From: an uncultured Campylobacter sp.
GTDB taxonomy: Bacteria > Campylobacterota > Campylobacteria > Campylobacterales > Campylobacteraceae
Assembly (NCBI RefSeq): GCF_938039245.1
Contig: NZ_CALHVN010000020.1
Location: forward strand, 22,357 to 86,356
Direction of reading: 5' to 3'
Length of the DNA: 64,000 nt
Position numbers and translations under genes: made by a program. Numbering within the stretch: position 1 is the first letter of the stretch; each line of letters opens with the position of its first letter. The notes beneath the pieces are model-generated. The model was given only the letters and a program-made list of their open reading frames with translations, was not told the DNA's origin and made no database searches. Of the stretch, positions 9,160 to 17,875 are shown piece after piece.

Positions 9160-9249
9160 CTTGCTAGAAACGCAAAAAGCTCTCGTTTCATCTAGTCCCC
9201 TCCGTGCAGCGCTCTTTGTAGAGACAACAAATCGCCGTTTCATAGCAAG
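9160..9249. repeat. Long inverted repeat (stem-loop)
   Basis: CTTGCTAGAAACG at 9160-9172 pairs with CGTTTCATAGCAAG at 9236-9249 with one bulged base. The loop holds a smaller TTTGT/ACAAA hairpin. A second partial copy of the right arm (CGTTTCATCTAG) lies at 9184. No T-run follows. Function unknown. Confidence 0.5.
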
Positions 9250-9263
9250 CAAGGCGAGGTTAA

Positions 9264-9272
9264 GGGGGGGGG
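9264..9272. repeat. Poly-G tract, G9
   Basis: Nine consecutive G on the plus strand. Campylobacter G/C tracts of this length are typical slip-strand phase-variation sites, but this one is outside any gene I can support. Confidence 0.8.
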
Positions 9273-9410
9273 TGACGCGGTCTTGCTCGCGTAAAAGCGT
9301 CATTTTTTGGTAGAGTAAATCTTATAAATTTGACTTCAAATTTAAAAGTACCGCAAGCCGAATTTTCAAATTTAACTTTAAATTCGACCTGCGATTAAAA
9401 TAAAATTTGC

Positions 9411-9530
9411 AAGTATTTCGAGGCGATTTTTGGGGTTTTTGCTTCACAAGCTCGCAGCTGTAAGCAGAAGAAGTTAAAATTCGTTTCTTGTAAAGCAGTA
9501 AGCAAGGCATGGTTGAAAAGCGCTCAAAAA
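9411..9530. repeat. Structured element, copy C (degenerate)
   Basis: Left motif GAGGCGATTTT (from 9420) and right motif AAAAGCGCTC (9516-9525) match the internal-loop motifs of copies A and B (GAGATGATTTT and AAAAGYRCTC). The interior carries GCTCGCAGCTGTAAGC (9450-9465), a diverged form of the GCTTGCA/TGCAAGC hairpin of copy B. It is in tandem with copy B. Confidence 0.45.
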
Positions 9531-9551
9531 ATGCAAATTTAAAACGAATTA

Positions 9552-9708
9552 TCGCGAGATGATTTTAAATGTTTTCTACGTCGCTACGCTCGTAGCTAAA
9601 TAGAAGAAAATTTCGCCCCAAGGCTAGACCTCTGCTTGCAGTTGCAAGCAAAGAGAAGATAGTCTGTCGCAGGGCGAAATTTACGAAATCATTTAAAAGT
9701 GCTCGCGA
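9552..9708. repeat. Structured element, copy B
   Basis: Nested stems: TCGCGAG (9552-9558) with CTCGCGA (9702-9708); TTTTAAATG (9563-9571) with CATTTAAAA (9690-9698); and an 11-bp stem AAATTTCGCCC (9608-9618) with GGGCGAAATTT (9672-9682). The core is AAGGCTAGAC (9620-9629), a GCTTGCA-GT-TGCAAGC hairpin (9634-9649) and TAGTCTGTCGCA (9660-9671). It starts 18 bases past the stop of the flavoprotein gene on its transcript side. Core and internal-loop motifs are shared with the element at 39842-39944, while stem sequences differ. Confidence 0.65.
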
Positions 9709-9725
9709 GAACTTCGTTTTACGAT

Positions 9726-11282
9726 TTAGCCTATATTCTCTCCGGCTATCATACCAAACGTTAAGCAATCAGCTATCGCCACGCTACCTAAGCGGCTAGC
9801 TCCGTGTACGCCGCCCGTGATCTCGCCTGCTGCAAATAATCTTGGGATCGGCATCTCTGTTTGTAGAGAGATGACCTGGGCTTTGGTATTGATATCGATA
9901 CCGCCCATAGTGTGGTGGAGTTTTGGCGTACCGCGCATAGCGTAGAAAGGAGCTTTAGAGATATCTACGCCGTTTGTAGTGGTTTTATCCATAGGTTTGC
10001 CAAAGTCCTCGTCTTTACCTGATTTAACGAAGCTATTGTATCTCTCGACTGTCTTTTTTAGCTCTGCGGCAGGGATTTTGTAAGCCGCCGCTAGTTCGTC
10101 TAGGGTTTCAAATTTCTTTAGTACGCCTGATTCCAGCGGTTTAGTGTAGTGCTCAGGTATGACCATATTTTTTACGCCCTCGCTATCGCAGAAGTTGATC
10201 GGATAGATATCTGCTTTTGCGTCGATTACTTTAAACATAGCTTGAGAGCGGGTGCGGCGGTCCGCTAGCTCGTTCATATAGCGTTTGCCGGTTCTTGGAT
10301 CGACTGAAATTCCGTAGCGGAAGCTTCCGTTTACGTTAAACATAGAGCCAACGCCAAAGCCTTTTTCATCAGGGCATGCCCATGGACCAAACTGTATCCA
10401 GCTTAGCTGCACTGGAGTTGCGCCGATCCTAAACGCCTCTTTCATAGCGCCTGCGGTTGCGCCCGGGTGGTTGGTGCTATCTGTGCTAGGTAGGATAGAT
10501 GGATCTTGGACCTGTCTAAAGAATACGTCGCGGCAAAATCCGCCTGCTGCTAGTACTACGCCTTTTTTAGCTTTTATAGTCTTTTTAGTTCCGGTAGTGT
10601 TTTCGGCGTCGTCTTTTTGGCTCTTTGGATCAAATTTATAATCCTCTCTGATGATCACGCCGTCTACGCCGCCATCTTCGCCTAGGACGAATTCGTCAAA
10701 TTTAGCTCTTTGTCTTAGCTCGCAGCCTTGTAGGTTTTTAAAGTATTCTACCATCGGCTGAACGATACCAGATCCCGAGCCGTTAGCGGTTTGAAGCGAT
10801 CTAGGTACGCTGTGTCCGCCTGCGTGAGTAACTTTATCTATGTATTTAGCGCCGCATTTTAGAGTTAGTTTATATGCATCCTGCGCGCGAGTAGCGATGG
10901 TGTCGATGAGATCTACGTGGTTTAGGCCGCGGCCGGCTTTTAGGCAGTCTTTGATAAATAGCTCGTTGCTATCTTTGATGCCTTCGGCTTTTTGTTTGTC
11001 GCTATTTGGAACGGCAAATATGCCGCCGTTAATAACGGAGTTACCGCCGACGCGTCCCATCTTTTCTAGGATTAGGACTTTATTGCCTTTTTCAGCTGCG
11101 GTGATACCGGCTGCAAGTCCTGCAAAACCGGAACCAACGATAACTACGTCCCACTCTTCGTCAAATTTGACGTCTTTAGAGTTTACGGCTGCTTGCGCAT
11201 TTACTCCGCCTAGAGCTAAAGCTCCGGCACCTACCATACTTAACTTAACAAAATCTCTTCTTGAAACGTTTGAGTTTTTCAT
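9726..11282 (-). CDS. Periplasmic fumarate-reductase-type flavoprotein (FccA/UrdA-like, no heme domain)
   Basis: 518 aa. Tat signal SRRDFVKLSMVGAGALALGG (from residue 7), so it should be exported folded with FAD. An FAD-binding GSGFAGLAAGITAAEKG (near 50) and GGNSVINGG follow. Residues of the fumarate reductase active site are present: HPGATAGA, RYMNELADRRTRS, HHTMGGIDI (near 456) and HGASRLG (near 494). The family reduces fumarate, urocanate, methacrylate or similar enoates; the substrate cannot be told here. Unlike Shewanella FccA there is no cytochrome domain, and no cytochrome gene is adjacent, so the electron donor must be encoded elsewhere. AAGGAG lies just before the ATG, with a long leader upstream. 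Confidence 0.9.
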   Translation of the reverse strand: MKNSNVSRRDFVKLSMVGAGALALGGVNAQAAVNSKDVKFDEEWDVVIVGSGFAGLAAGITAAEKGNKVLILEKMGRVGGNSVINGGIFAVPNSDKQKAEGIKDSNELFIKDCLKAGRGLNHVDLIDTIATRAQDAYKLTLKCGAKYIDKVTHAGGHSVPRSLQTANGSGSGIVQPMVEYFKNLQGCELRQRAKFDEFVLGEDGGVDGVIIREDYKFDPKSQKDDAENTTGTKKTIKAKKGVVLAAGGFCRDVFFRQVQDPSILPSTDSTNHPGATAGAMKEAFRIGATPVQLSWIQFGPWACPDEKGFGVGSMFNVNGSFRYGISVDPRTGKRYMNELADRRTRSQAMFKVIDAKADIYPINFCDSEGVKNMVIPEHYTKPLESGVLKKFETLDELAAAYKIPAAELKKTVERYNSFVKSGKDEDFGKPMDKTTTNGVDISKAPFYAMRGTPKLHHTMGGIDINTKAQVISLQTEMPIPRLFAAGEITGGVHGASRLGSVAIADCLTFGMIAGENIG

Positions 11283-11394
11283 AGCTTCTCCTTAAATTTA
11301 CTTAGCTATTACCTGTAAATCTTTAATTTACGACTCTACTCTAAATACCTTTATTACTATTGGCGTCTTTGGCGTCCTCCTTGGATTAAATTTT

Positions 11395-11411
11395 AATCAT
11401 ATAGTATGATT
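11395..11411 (-). promoter_or_regulatory. Operator-like inverted repeat at flavoprotein promoter
   Basis: AATCATA-TAG-TATGATT (7-bp arms, 3-base spacer) overlaps possible -10 boxes on the minus strand (TATAAT and TATGAT). This suggests a dimeric repressor or activator site about 115 bases before the start codon. Regulator unknown. Confidence 0.4.
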
Positions 11412-11601
11412 ATATAACTTAGTTTTAAAATATAAGCTTAAATGAAGAAATAATTTATATTTTATTTGCTTGAATTTTGCTGAACATCTAAGATGCTCAC
11501 GGTATTATAAATCGCTATTTAAAACAAGCTTTGATTTAAGGTAATGTTTATGGCTGTATATATTTTCGGACCTGCTAAGTAGATTAAATTAAAAGAAAAG
11601 A

Positions 11602-11624
11602 CCCCGAGCAAAGGTCGCTCGGGG
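11602..11624 (-). terminator. Terminator of S-layer-like gene
   Basis: Reading the minus strand: CCCCGAGC, loop of seven, GCTCGGGG, then TCTTTTCTTTT. It sits 20 bases after the stop codon, a classic Rho-independent terminator. Confidence 0.88.
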
Positions 11625-11643
11625 AATGGGGATAAAAACTATA

Positions 11644-14600
11644 TCAACCGCCGAACTGAACGTCGTCGATAGTGATAGTTCCAGTTTTTGGATCTACGGT
11701 GTATTTTAGAGAGTCTAAGTTTACGCCCGCAAGTCTAACTATAGTATCCTCTTGCCCTATGGCATTGCTACCGTTGTATGCTACGGCTTTCTTATCATAG
11801 ACCAAATAGGTGTCTCCTCTCCATGAGAAAGCATATAGTCTGTCGTTGTGAGCATCGTAGTTACCGTCTGCTCTGATGTTTCTGACATAACCCATAATTA
11901 CGTTATCGGACGTAGTCAAGGTGCTGTTTGCATCTGCATACTTATTAAAATAAGTAGGAGTAGAGGTCCAATACGTAGTATCGTTACCCCATAGTTTATT
12001 GCTAGATATAGCGTGATTTACCGCCTGTATCAAAGTATCCATACCGGCTACGCTCGTCAAGTCCGTGAGTTTAGAATTTACGGTAACCTTGATAGCGTTG
12101 TGCGCGTCATAAAAGCTCTGGTCGCTAGCGCCTATACCGCCGGTATATTTATCGCTATTCGTAGCAGTATCTACTATGATGCTCTTTTTGAGGTTATTTG
12201 CCGTGATAGCGCCCGCATTTGCCGACTTCGTACCGGCTACGCCAGAGTTTTGGATGACGACGGTACCGTTTGTTCCAAGTACAGGGTTGCCGGTTGTTTG
12301 TATGCCGCCACCAGCTGTATTATTAACGTCATTATATGTTTTGCTGTATAGCTCGTTGTTAACAAATTTATTTGCAGTAGAACTATATAGTTTATTGTCT
12401 TTAACTAGCTGGCCTGATGGCGGTACCGTAAGACCCAAGTCGTGGTCGGCATAGTAATTTACCGTAGCGCCGCTACTATTTTCAGCCGTGAAAGAATCCC
12501 AACTTCCACCGATACGCGGCGGAGTACCAGGCGTGGCTCCTTCATGCCAGCCGGTACCTATAGTATATGTAGCTTGGCTAACAGGAGTTGGGGTAGCCGT
12601 CACAGCCGCTTTGCCTGGTTCATAAAACGGACTGGTAGAATTATTAAAGCCGTAGTTGGTACTATTGGTCGTCGATCCCCACGGATTAGAGGAGATATTT
12701 TTACCTGCCGCAGATGTCGTACTGTCTCCGGTTTGCCAAGAGAAATCTCCGTGATTAGCCTGATATACGTATCTATCGCCGCCGACGTGTCCGCCCGCAG
12801 CAAGAGAGTCGTTGAGCTTTTCTTCAAAGCTTGCAGTACCGGTAGGAGTTTTATAGCCGTTTACCGTACTAGTAGAGTTGCCCGAAGTAGTACCAGTGAT
12901 CGTAAGCGGAGGCGTGGTGTTATCCGCTGGAGCCGTGCTATTGTTTACGGCTTTAAACGTTTGACCGTGATCCGATGCAGAAGTAGAAGCGCCAGGATGG
13001 TTACCTGTATAGAACTGAACCTTGTCGCTACCGTAGTTAGTTTCAGCTCCCCAGTTTGCATCTTTACCGTCTGAATCCGGGTCTTTTGGATCATAGCCGT
13101 GAGCGAAGTAGTCGGCTAGCTTGATCTTATCGCCCGCTTCGATATTTTTGATAGTTACGATTTTATTTACACTAGCGTTAGTCTTTGATCTACTTACGTC
13201 AAACACGTCGCGACCTCTACCGCCGTCGATGACGATCTCGGTGTCATTGGCTAGCTTACCAGTATGGATGATATCGTCGCCGTCCCCTAGCTCTACATTT
13301 AGACGCTTGATACCGTCCGGATTTGCCGCTACGTTAGTGGCCATATTATCTCCTAGAAGCACTACGTCGTTACCTTGAGTACCTTTGATAAGAGATAACT
13401 TGGTATGGTCGGTAGCCCCCATCTCGCTCTTGGTTCTTACCATATCAGTAGAGTTTTCGCCACCGATACGCTTCGTACTATAGAAAGTCGGCACATCGTC
13501 ACTGGTAACGCCGTCATTAGCTCCGACCGCGGCACGAGCACCCCACTCAGGTAATGTAGACGTAGCTTTGAAGTTGTCTGCAGCTGCAGAAGCTTGGTTA
13601 TCGTAGAAAGGATTTTTTAGGCTACCATGACTAGTTGCGCCGAAACCGAATTTGTTATTATCAAAATCGCGTGCATTGTGATATGAACCATAATTCTGTT
13701 GCAAACTACTACCGTAAGTGGTGGTAACATTCGTAGAAAATTTAACGCCCGATAAATTTACGAAAGACGTAGAACCGGCTTTCACTCCGCTTAGATCCAA
13801 TGTTTCCAGTACGGATGGATCAGCTGAATTGTACTTGCCGTTAAGGACTAAATTTACGTCCTCGCCTTTCATAGTAAAGGTTTTTAGATCCTTCGGAGAG
13901 TGAGAGCCGTCGTCAAATTTAACATAGACGTTCGTTTTATCGCTACCCGTTTGGACGCCTTTAGCCTCTAGGCTAGCAGAGTTTTGGTTAGCTCTTTGAC
14001 CGCCGAAGTTGGCCTTTATAGTGTTTGTCGTAGCATACATGTATAATTTAGAAGCGTCGGTTTCTAGTGTGCCGTCTATCTTGTCGCTAAAATATGTAGG
14101 AGTAGTAAATACGCCTGCTTTAAATTTGATATTTTGACCGAAAAGCTCGCCTACGTGATAGGTACCTGCTATCTGAGATAGGTCGACGGTATTGTTTATA
14201 GTTTTGTCGTTACCGATTCTTCCTACGGCATCGGCATAGACTTGGTTATTTCCGGGTACGTATGTATACTGACCGCCGCCGCTTGCTAGGCTCACGTTGC
14301 CTCTTGCGTTACCCGCGTTTATATCGATGTCTCTAGCTATGACGTTGCCTATTAGTAGGTTGGTTATGTTATTTCCGTGAACCTTAAACGTACCATCGGT
14401 GATGACGGAGTTTTTAGCGCCAGTTGCGCCGTATGCATAGTTTATCTGGGTGTTAACGGTAGTGCTATGATAATCGACATAGTGGCTAGCCATAGTAGCG
14501 TCGGTACCTTGATCCATACCGTTTGTTATCTCTACTTGACCTTGCATGTTATCTAGGCTTACGTCTATGCTACCTTTGGTAAAGATACCCTTGTTTGCCT

Positions 14601-16959
14601 TAAACGCGCTTAGATTCTTAGCCGTTATACCGATGGCTTGAGTAGCTACCGCAGCTGTCGGAGTAGTATCGTTGTCGGCCTTGCCTAGGATATTATTTGT
14701 AAAATACACTTTACCTGTTTTTATGTTGTTATCGGCTAGACCGTTTGCGTTAATCTGCTGGATAGCCTCGAATTTCCTATCGTCGATAGCCTCAAAATTC
14801 GTATCGGTGTTGATATTAAACACTTTTAGCTTTTCAAGGAAGGTGGCGTCAACGTTGCTTAGGATATTTGACTTTGAGTTTATGGTTAGCTTGTCAAATG
14901 CGCCGCTAAGGTCTCTTTGGTTTGCACCAGCAGTAGTGCTAAGATCGGCTAGAGCTACATTAGTTATGCTTATGCCGGTAGTATTTGCATGGGAGTTACC
15001 TAAAGTACCCGGAGAGTTGAAATTTACGGTTATATCTTTAGCTCTAGGGGCGATGATGCCTATGCCTTCATTTGCATGCATTCTATGAGAGTTTACCCAG
15101 TCGCCCGCTATCTTTTGTGCATACACGTTTTTACCGATATTTACGGTTACTTTTTCGCTCTCGTCGGCAGATACGTATGCAGTTACCTTGCTTCTTAGAC
15201 CAGGAACGGTAGGGTTTATGATAGCTTCGCCTACAGGATTTCTAGGATCTATGGTGTTTTCTACATTGATGTTTTCTAGATAGCCGTTTGTAAACTGCGT
15301 AGTACCATAAGGGCCGCTAGCAATAACGGGGTTGCCGCTCTCGTCAAGGGCCGGTTTATCTACGGTAACGCTTTTTATAGACGAATTTACTACTTTTAGA
15401 TTGTCTTTAAATTTGCTTGTATATAGATGAGTGACGTCTGAGCCGGTAAAATCTGCTGTAGCGGTGCTGTTGGTTACGCCGGTATCCACTTTCTCGATGC
15501 CGACTTTTTCTACATTTTTGATGTTAAATCTATTTTCGTTGGCTTTTAGATGTTTTACGATCACTTCGTCGTTACCCGCTCCGCCGTCTATCTCGAAGTA
15601 CGGTCTAGCATCCGCGGCTCTAACGTCTTCAAAGTCTAATTTTATGACGTCTTTACTGCTACCGCCTTTGATAACGCTAGTAGCGCCGGAAGGAGTAGTA
15701 GCTAAAGCCTTGTAAGTATAATCAAGAGTGGCCGTAAAGGCTGATGCGTCGAATTTTTCTATGCGGTCGCTTTCGGCTTTTACCGTTAGGTCGGTGTTGC
15801 CTTTTACGGTTATGTTTTTATAGTGGTTTCCCGTACCTGCGCCGGATTTTATAGTTACGTTACTCTTCTCGCCCTTGGTAGAGATGTTTAGATTTTCGAT
15901 ATTAGGGATATTGATACCCGCATCGTCGCTTCCTGTTACGCCGGTGATAGCATATTTGTGTAAATTTACCTTATCTAGGGTTAAATTTTGAGTATCGTTA
16001 ACGCCAGCGATAGTGCTTGAGTTGTAGTCTAGCTTAAAGCCGTCGGCGGCGTTGCTAGTTACGTTTTGGAGGCTAATGTCCACGATATTTTGCGGATTTA
16101 GTAAATTTAAACCATTTTGGCTATCTAGGGTTACTTTTTTAAGACCCTCTATGCCTCGCGCGTTAAAGGTCTTAGCTGTAGGCGCCGTAGAGGTTAAATT
16201 TAGGTTATCGATATGCTTGATATAGCCGGTAGTCATGCCGTTAAAGCTATCGTTTACTCTAACGTTTAGAGTGTTTTCTCCGCCGCCGCCGTCTATCTTA
16301 TCGGTAGGTTTTAAAGTAGCGTTACTTACGACGCTGTCGGCTACGGCGTTAAATATATCCTGACCCACGCTTCCTAGTATTTCGTTTGAATCCGTACTTA
16401 GGTTATGTACGGTAGAGGCTGCTAACGCGTCTATCCTAGCTTTTTGCTCATCTAGGTTGGTAGCCGTAGTAGTTTTTATAATCTCCTGAAACTCTCTGTA
16501 ATCATAGTCTCCGGAGAGGTCTTGCCTAATATCGGCGATCTTTTGCGCCATATAAGAGGCTACCTCTGTTTTGTTGGCAAATACCGCCGCCGCTACCGGG
16601 TCTGCGGCTCTAGCCTCTGCAGAAGTGGCTACCTCAAATAGTTTAACTAGAGTATCTCCTCTGCTGTGACCTGCGTCTAGGTGTCTAACCCATGCGTTGA
16701 TACCGTCCGGGTCTCTTACATAGTCTTTACCTAGGATGTTTTTGTAGATGAGCTCTACATAGCCTCTGTTTGTGCTTATGTCTATACCTAGACTAGCATA
16801 ATAAGGCGCCGTAGCCGGAGATGCTAGCATCTCGTTGGCTATCTGAGCCTGCGTTTTAGTCGCGCCTGCGGCTACCCACGCTCTAAAGCCGTCGCCTTCC
16901 GGGGCTCTGTTAAATAACGCAACGTAAAGCTGCGCTACTTGGGCTTGTGTTACTGCCAT
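11644..16959 (-). CDS. S-layer/RTX-like surface protein with DUF4214 N-terminus
   Basis: 1771 aa, no Sec signal peptide. Residues 1-120 carry two DUF4214-type repeats (LYVALFNRAPEGDGFRAWV and LIYKNILGKDYVRDPDGINAWV), as in C. rectus-type S-layer proteins. A GQDIFNAVADS/DKIDGGGG block lies near 200-230. A long Thr/Asn/Val/Gly-rich beta-repeat region follows with almost no Cys or Trp. RTX-like calcium motifs ELGDGDDIIHTG and DGGRGRDVFDVS are near 1220-1250, then a low-complexity Gly/Ser/Thr tail. The likely role is a paracrystalline surface layer or large adhesin exported by type I secretion; no secretion genes are in the window. It is monocistronic, with its own strong promoter and terminator. 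It is longer than the C. rectus Crs protein as I recall it. Confidence 0.85.
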   Translation of the reverse strand: MAVTQAQVAQLYVALFNRAPEGDGFRAWVAAGATKTQAQIANEMLASPATAPYYASLGIDISTNRGYVELIYKNILGKDYVRDPDGINAWVRHLDAGHSRGDTLVKLFEVATSAEARAADPVAAAVFANKTEVASYMAQKIADIRQDLSGDYDYREFQEIIKTTTATNLDEQKARIDALAASTVHNLSTDSNEILGSVGQDIFNAVADSVVSNATLKPTDKIDGGGGENTLNVRVNDSFNGMTTGYIKHIDNLNLTSTAPTAKTFNARGIEGLKKVTLDSQNGLNLLNPQNIVDISLQNVTSNAADGFKLDYNSSTIAGVNDTQNLTLDKVNLHKYAITGVTGSDDAGINIPNIENLNISTKGEKSNVTIKSGAGTGNHYKNITVKGNTDLTVKAESDRIEKFDASAFTATLDYTYKALATTPSGATSVIKGGSSKDVIKLDFEDVRAADARPYFEIDGGAGNDEVIVKHLKANENRFNIKNVEKVGIEKVDTGVTNSTATADFTGSDVTHLYTSKFKDNLKVVNSSIKSVTVDKPALDESGNPVIASGPYGTTQFTNGYLENINVENTIDPRNPVGEAIINPTVPGLRSKVTAYVSADESEKVTVNIGKNVYAQKIAGDWVNSHRMHANEGIGIIAPRAKDITVNFNSPGTLGNSHANTTGISITNVALADLSTTAGANQRDLSGAFDKLTINSKSNILSNVDATFLEKLKVFNINTDTNFEAIDDRKFEAIQQINANGLADNNIKTGKVYFTNNILGKADNDTTPTAAVATQAIGITAKNLSAFKANKGIFTKGSIDVSLDNMQGQVEITNGMDQGTDATMASHYVDYHSTTVNTQINYAYGATGAKNSVITDGTFKVHGNNITNLLIGNVIARDIDINAGNARGNVSLASGGGQYTYVPGNNQVYADAVGRIGNDKTINNTVDLSQIAGTYHVGELFGQNIKFKAGVFTTPTYFSDKIDGTLETDASKLYMYATTNTIKANFGGQRANQNSASLEAKGVQTGSDKTNVYVKFDDGSHSPKDLKTFTMKGEDVNLVLNGKYNSADPSVLETLDLSGVKAGSTSFVNLSGVKFSTNVTTTYGSSLQQNYGSYHNARDFDNNKFGFGATSHGSLKNPFYDNQASAAADNFKATSTLPEWGARAAVGANDGVTSDDVPTFYSTKRIGGENSTDMVRTKSEMGATDHTKLSLIKGTQGNDVVLLGDNMATNVAANPDGIKRLNVELGDGDDIIHTGKLANDTEIVIDGGRGRDVFDVSRSKTNASVNKIVTIKNIEAGDKIKLADYFAHGYDPKDPDSDGKDANWGAETNYGSDKVQFYTGNHPGASTSASDHGQTFKAVNNSTAPADNTTPPLTITGTTSGNSTSTVNGYKTPTGTASFEEKLNDSLAAGGHVGGDRYVYQANHGDFSWQTGDSTTSAAGKNISSNPWGSTTNSTNYGFNNSTSPFYEPGKAAVTATPTPVSQATYTIGTGWHEGATPGTPPRIGGSWDSFTAENSSGATVNYYADHDLGLTVPPSGQLVKDNKLYSSTANKFVNNELYSKTYNDVNNTAGGGIQTTGNPVLGTNGTVVIQNSGVAGTKSANAGAITANNLKKSIIVDTATNSDKYTGGIGASDQSFYDAHNAIKVTVNSKLTDLTSVAGMDTLIQAVNHAISSNKLWGNDTTYWTSTPTYFNKYADANSTLTTSDNVIMGYVRNIRADGNYDAHNDRLYAFSWRGDTYLVYDKKAVAYNGSNAIGQEDTIVRLAGVNLDSLKYTVDPKTGTITIDDVQFGG

Positions 16960-17658
16960 TAAGGACTCCTTTATAAAATTACTTGATGTTTTTAGTGTTC
17001 TATTTACAGAAAACTATCGCCAATTATACCATAATTTTTATAAAATGAAGGGAAGCGTTTTTTAATTTAGTTAAGCGATCGCTACAAAAAACAATAATGT
17101 TCAAGGTGTATAAATAAAATTTTTGTTTCATGTTGCGGCCGTAGCAGCGTTAAATTTACCAATAATTTTTTGGCAATGCTTAGCCTGATTTTTAGAAACT
17201 TGATGTATAGATTTGCCGCATTTAAATATTTTGTGGAGCTTTTTAGCGGCTAATAAACAAAGATGTCGCTAGGCTGCCGGCTTGCTAAATTTACCATTTA
17301 AGCCGTATAAGCACGGTAGTAAGCAAATGCGCACCTATAGCTATCTCATGGATTTTTTAGAGCCTAAAATTTAAGCCGTATATAATAAAAGACTAGAATT
17401 TTACCGTATTTGTCAGTTTTTAAAGAGCGTATCGGTTCTTAAGCCGATTTTGTTTAACATGGTTTATTTAAAAGCGAATAGTTTGGTCACGCTAGAAATC
17501 ATACTAAGAAATTCTAAAATTTAGCCCTATTTAGTAGTATCAATAGCTCGCTTTTCTTTTTAAGCTAACCATAAGTGAAATTACTACATAAATATGTTGT
17601 ATACGTATTTTGAGGGCTTAAGGAAAGTCCATAAATTGGGGGTATATTTTAGGTGGAA
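16960..17658. other. 700-bp spacer upstream of S-layer-like gene
   Basis: No gene. The first 70 bases are the S-layer promoter and leader; the remainder is AT-rich, with several stop codons in every frame and no repeat I can define. It separates the gene from tRNA-Arg. Confidence 0.6.
17023..17028 (-). promoter_or_regulatory. Promoter (-10) of S-layer-like gene
   Basis: Perfect TATAAT inside TGGTATAATTGG on the minus strand (extended -10), with T/A-rich upstream sequence as usual for Campylobacter sigma-70 promoters. The predicted leader is about 55-60 bases, ending in AAAGGAGTCCTTAATG. Confidence 0.75.
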
Positions 17659-17735
17659 TGGTGTCCCCAGCGAGATTCGAACTCACGGCCTCAGAATTAG
17701 GAATTCTGCGCTCTATCCAGCTGAGCTATGAGGAC
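17659..17735 (-). tRNA. tRNA-Arg (anticodon CCU)
   Basis: 77 bases including encoded CCA. Acceptor GTCCTCA/TGGGGAC, TTCGAAT T-arm, anticodon stem CAGAA/TTCTG with loop TTCCTAA (CCT). It reads AGG codons. Confidence 0.95.
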
Positions 17736-17779
17736 ATACAGGTAATAAATCAACTAAATTTAACAGCTTGTCAAATTTT

Positions 17780-17785
17780 ATTATA
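17780..17785 (-). promoter_or_regulatory. Possible promoter (-10) for tRNA-Arg
   Basis: TATAAT on the minus strand, about 45 bases before the tRNA 5' end, downstream of the fusA stop. A G/C-rich hairpin (17845-17866) lies between it and fusA. No strong -35 is seen. Confidence 0.4.
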
Positions 17786-17875
17786 TAAAAACACGACTTG
17801 CCCCAACTACGAGAAGTTGCTGGCAGTCGTTTAACTAAATTCAAGGCGAGGACTCGCATCCCCGCCAAATTCGGC

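Larger units (their letters stand above)
8883..9725. other. 840-bp non-coding region dense in hairpins
   Basis: No supported gene; the open frames at 9106-9303, 9322-9510 and 9565-9768 are low in family character and built from inverted repeats. Visible structures: GCGGTTA-G-TAACCGC (9074-9088); CTTGCTAGAAACG (9160-9172) with CGTTTCATAGCAAG (9236-9249); a G9 run (9264-9272); and two adjacent copies of a structured element (9411-9530 and 9552-9708), listed separately. Confidence 0.6.
11283..11643. other. Leader of flavoprotein gene plus S-layer gene 3' flank
   Basis: No gene. The first 110 bases are the flavoprotein leader, which contains a strong but unused AAGGAGG about 100 bases ahead of the ATG. 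Then come promoter/operator-like sequence (11395-11430), an AT-rich stretch, and the S-layer gene terminator at 11602-11624. Confidence 0.6.

Noticed and set aside
9106..9768. Three minus-strand open frames of 62-67 codons
   Set aside because: They run through inverted repeats and the G9 tract, lack ribosome binding sites, and one overlaps the flavoprotein 3' end.
12013..15715. Several plus-strand open frames of 60-210 codons across the S-layer-like gene
   Set aside because: They are antisense shadows of a long, compositionally uniform gene with its own promoter and terminator; none has a ribosome binding site or family motif.
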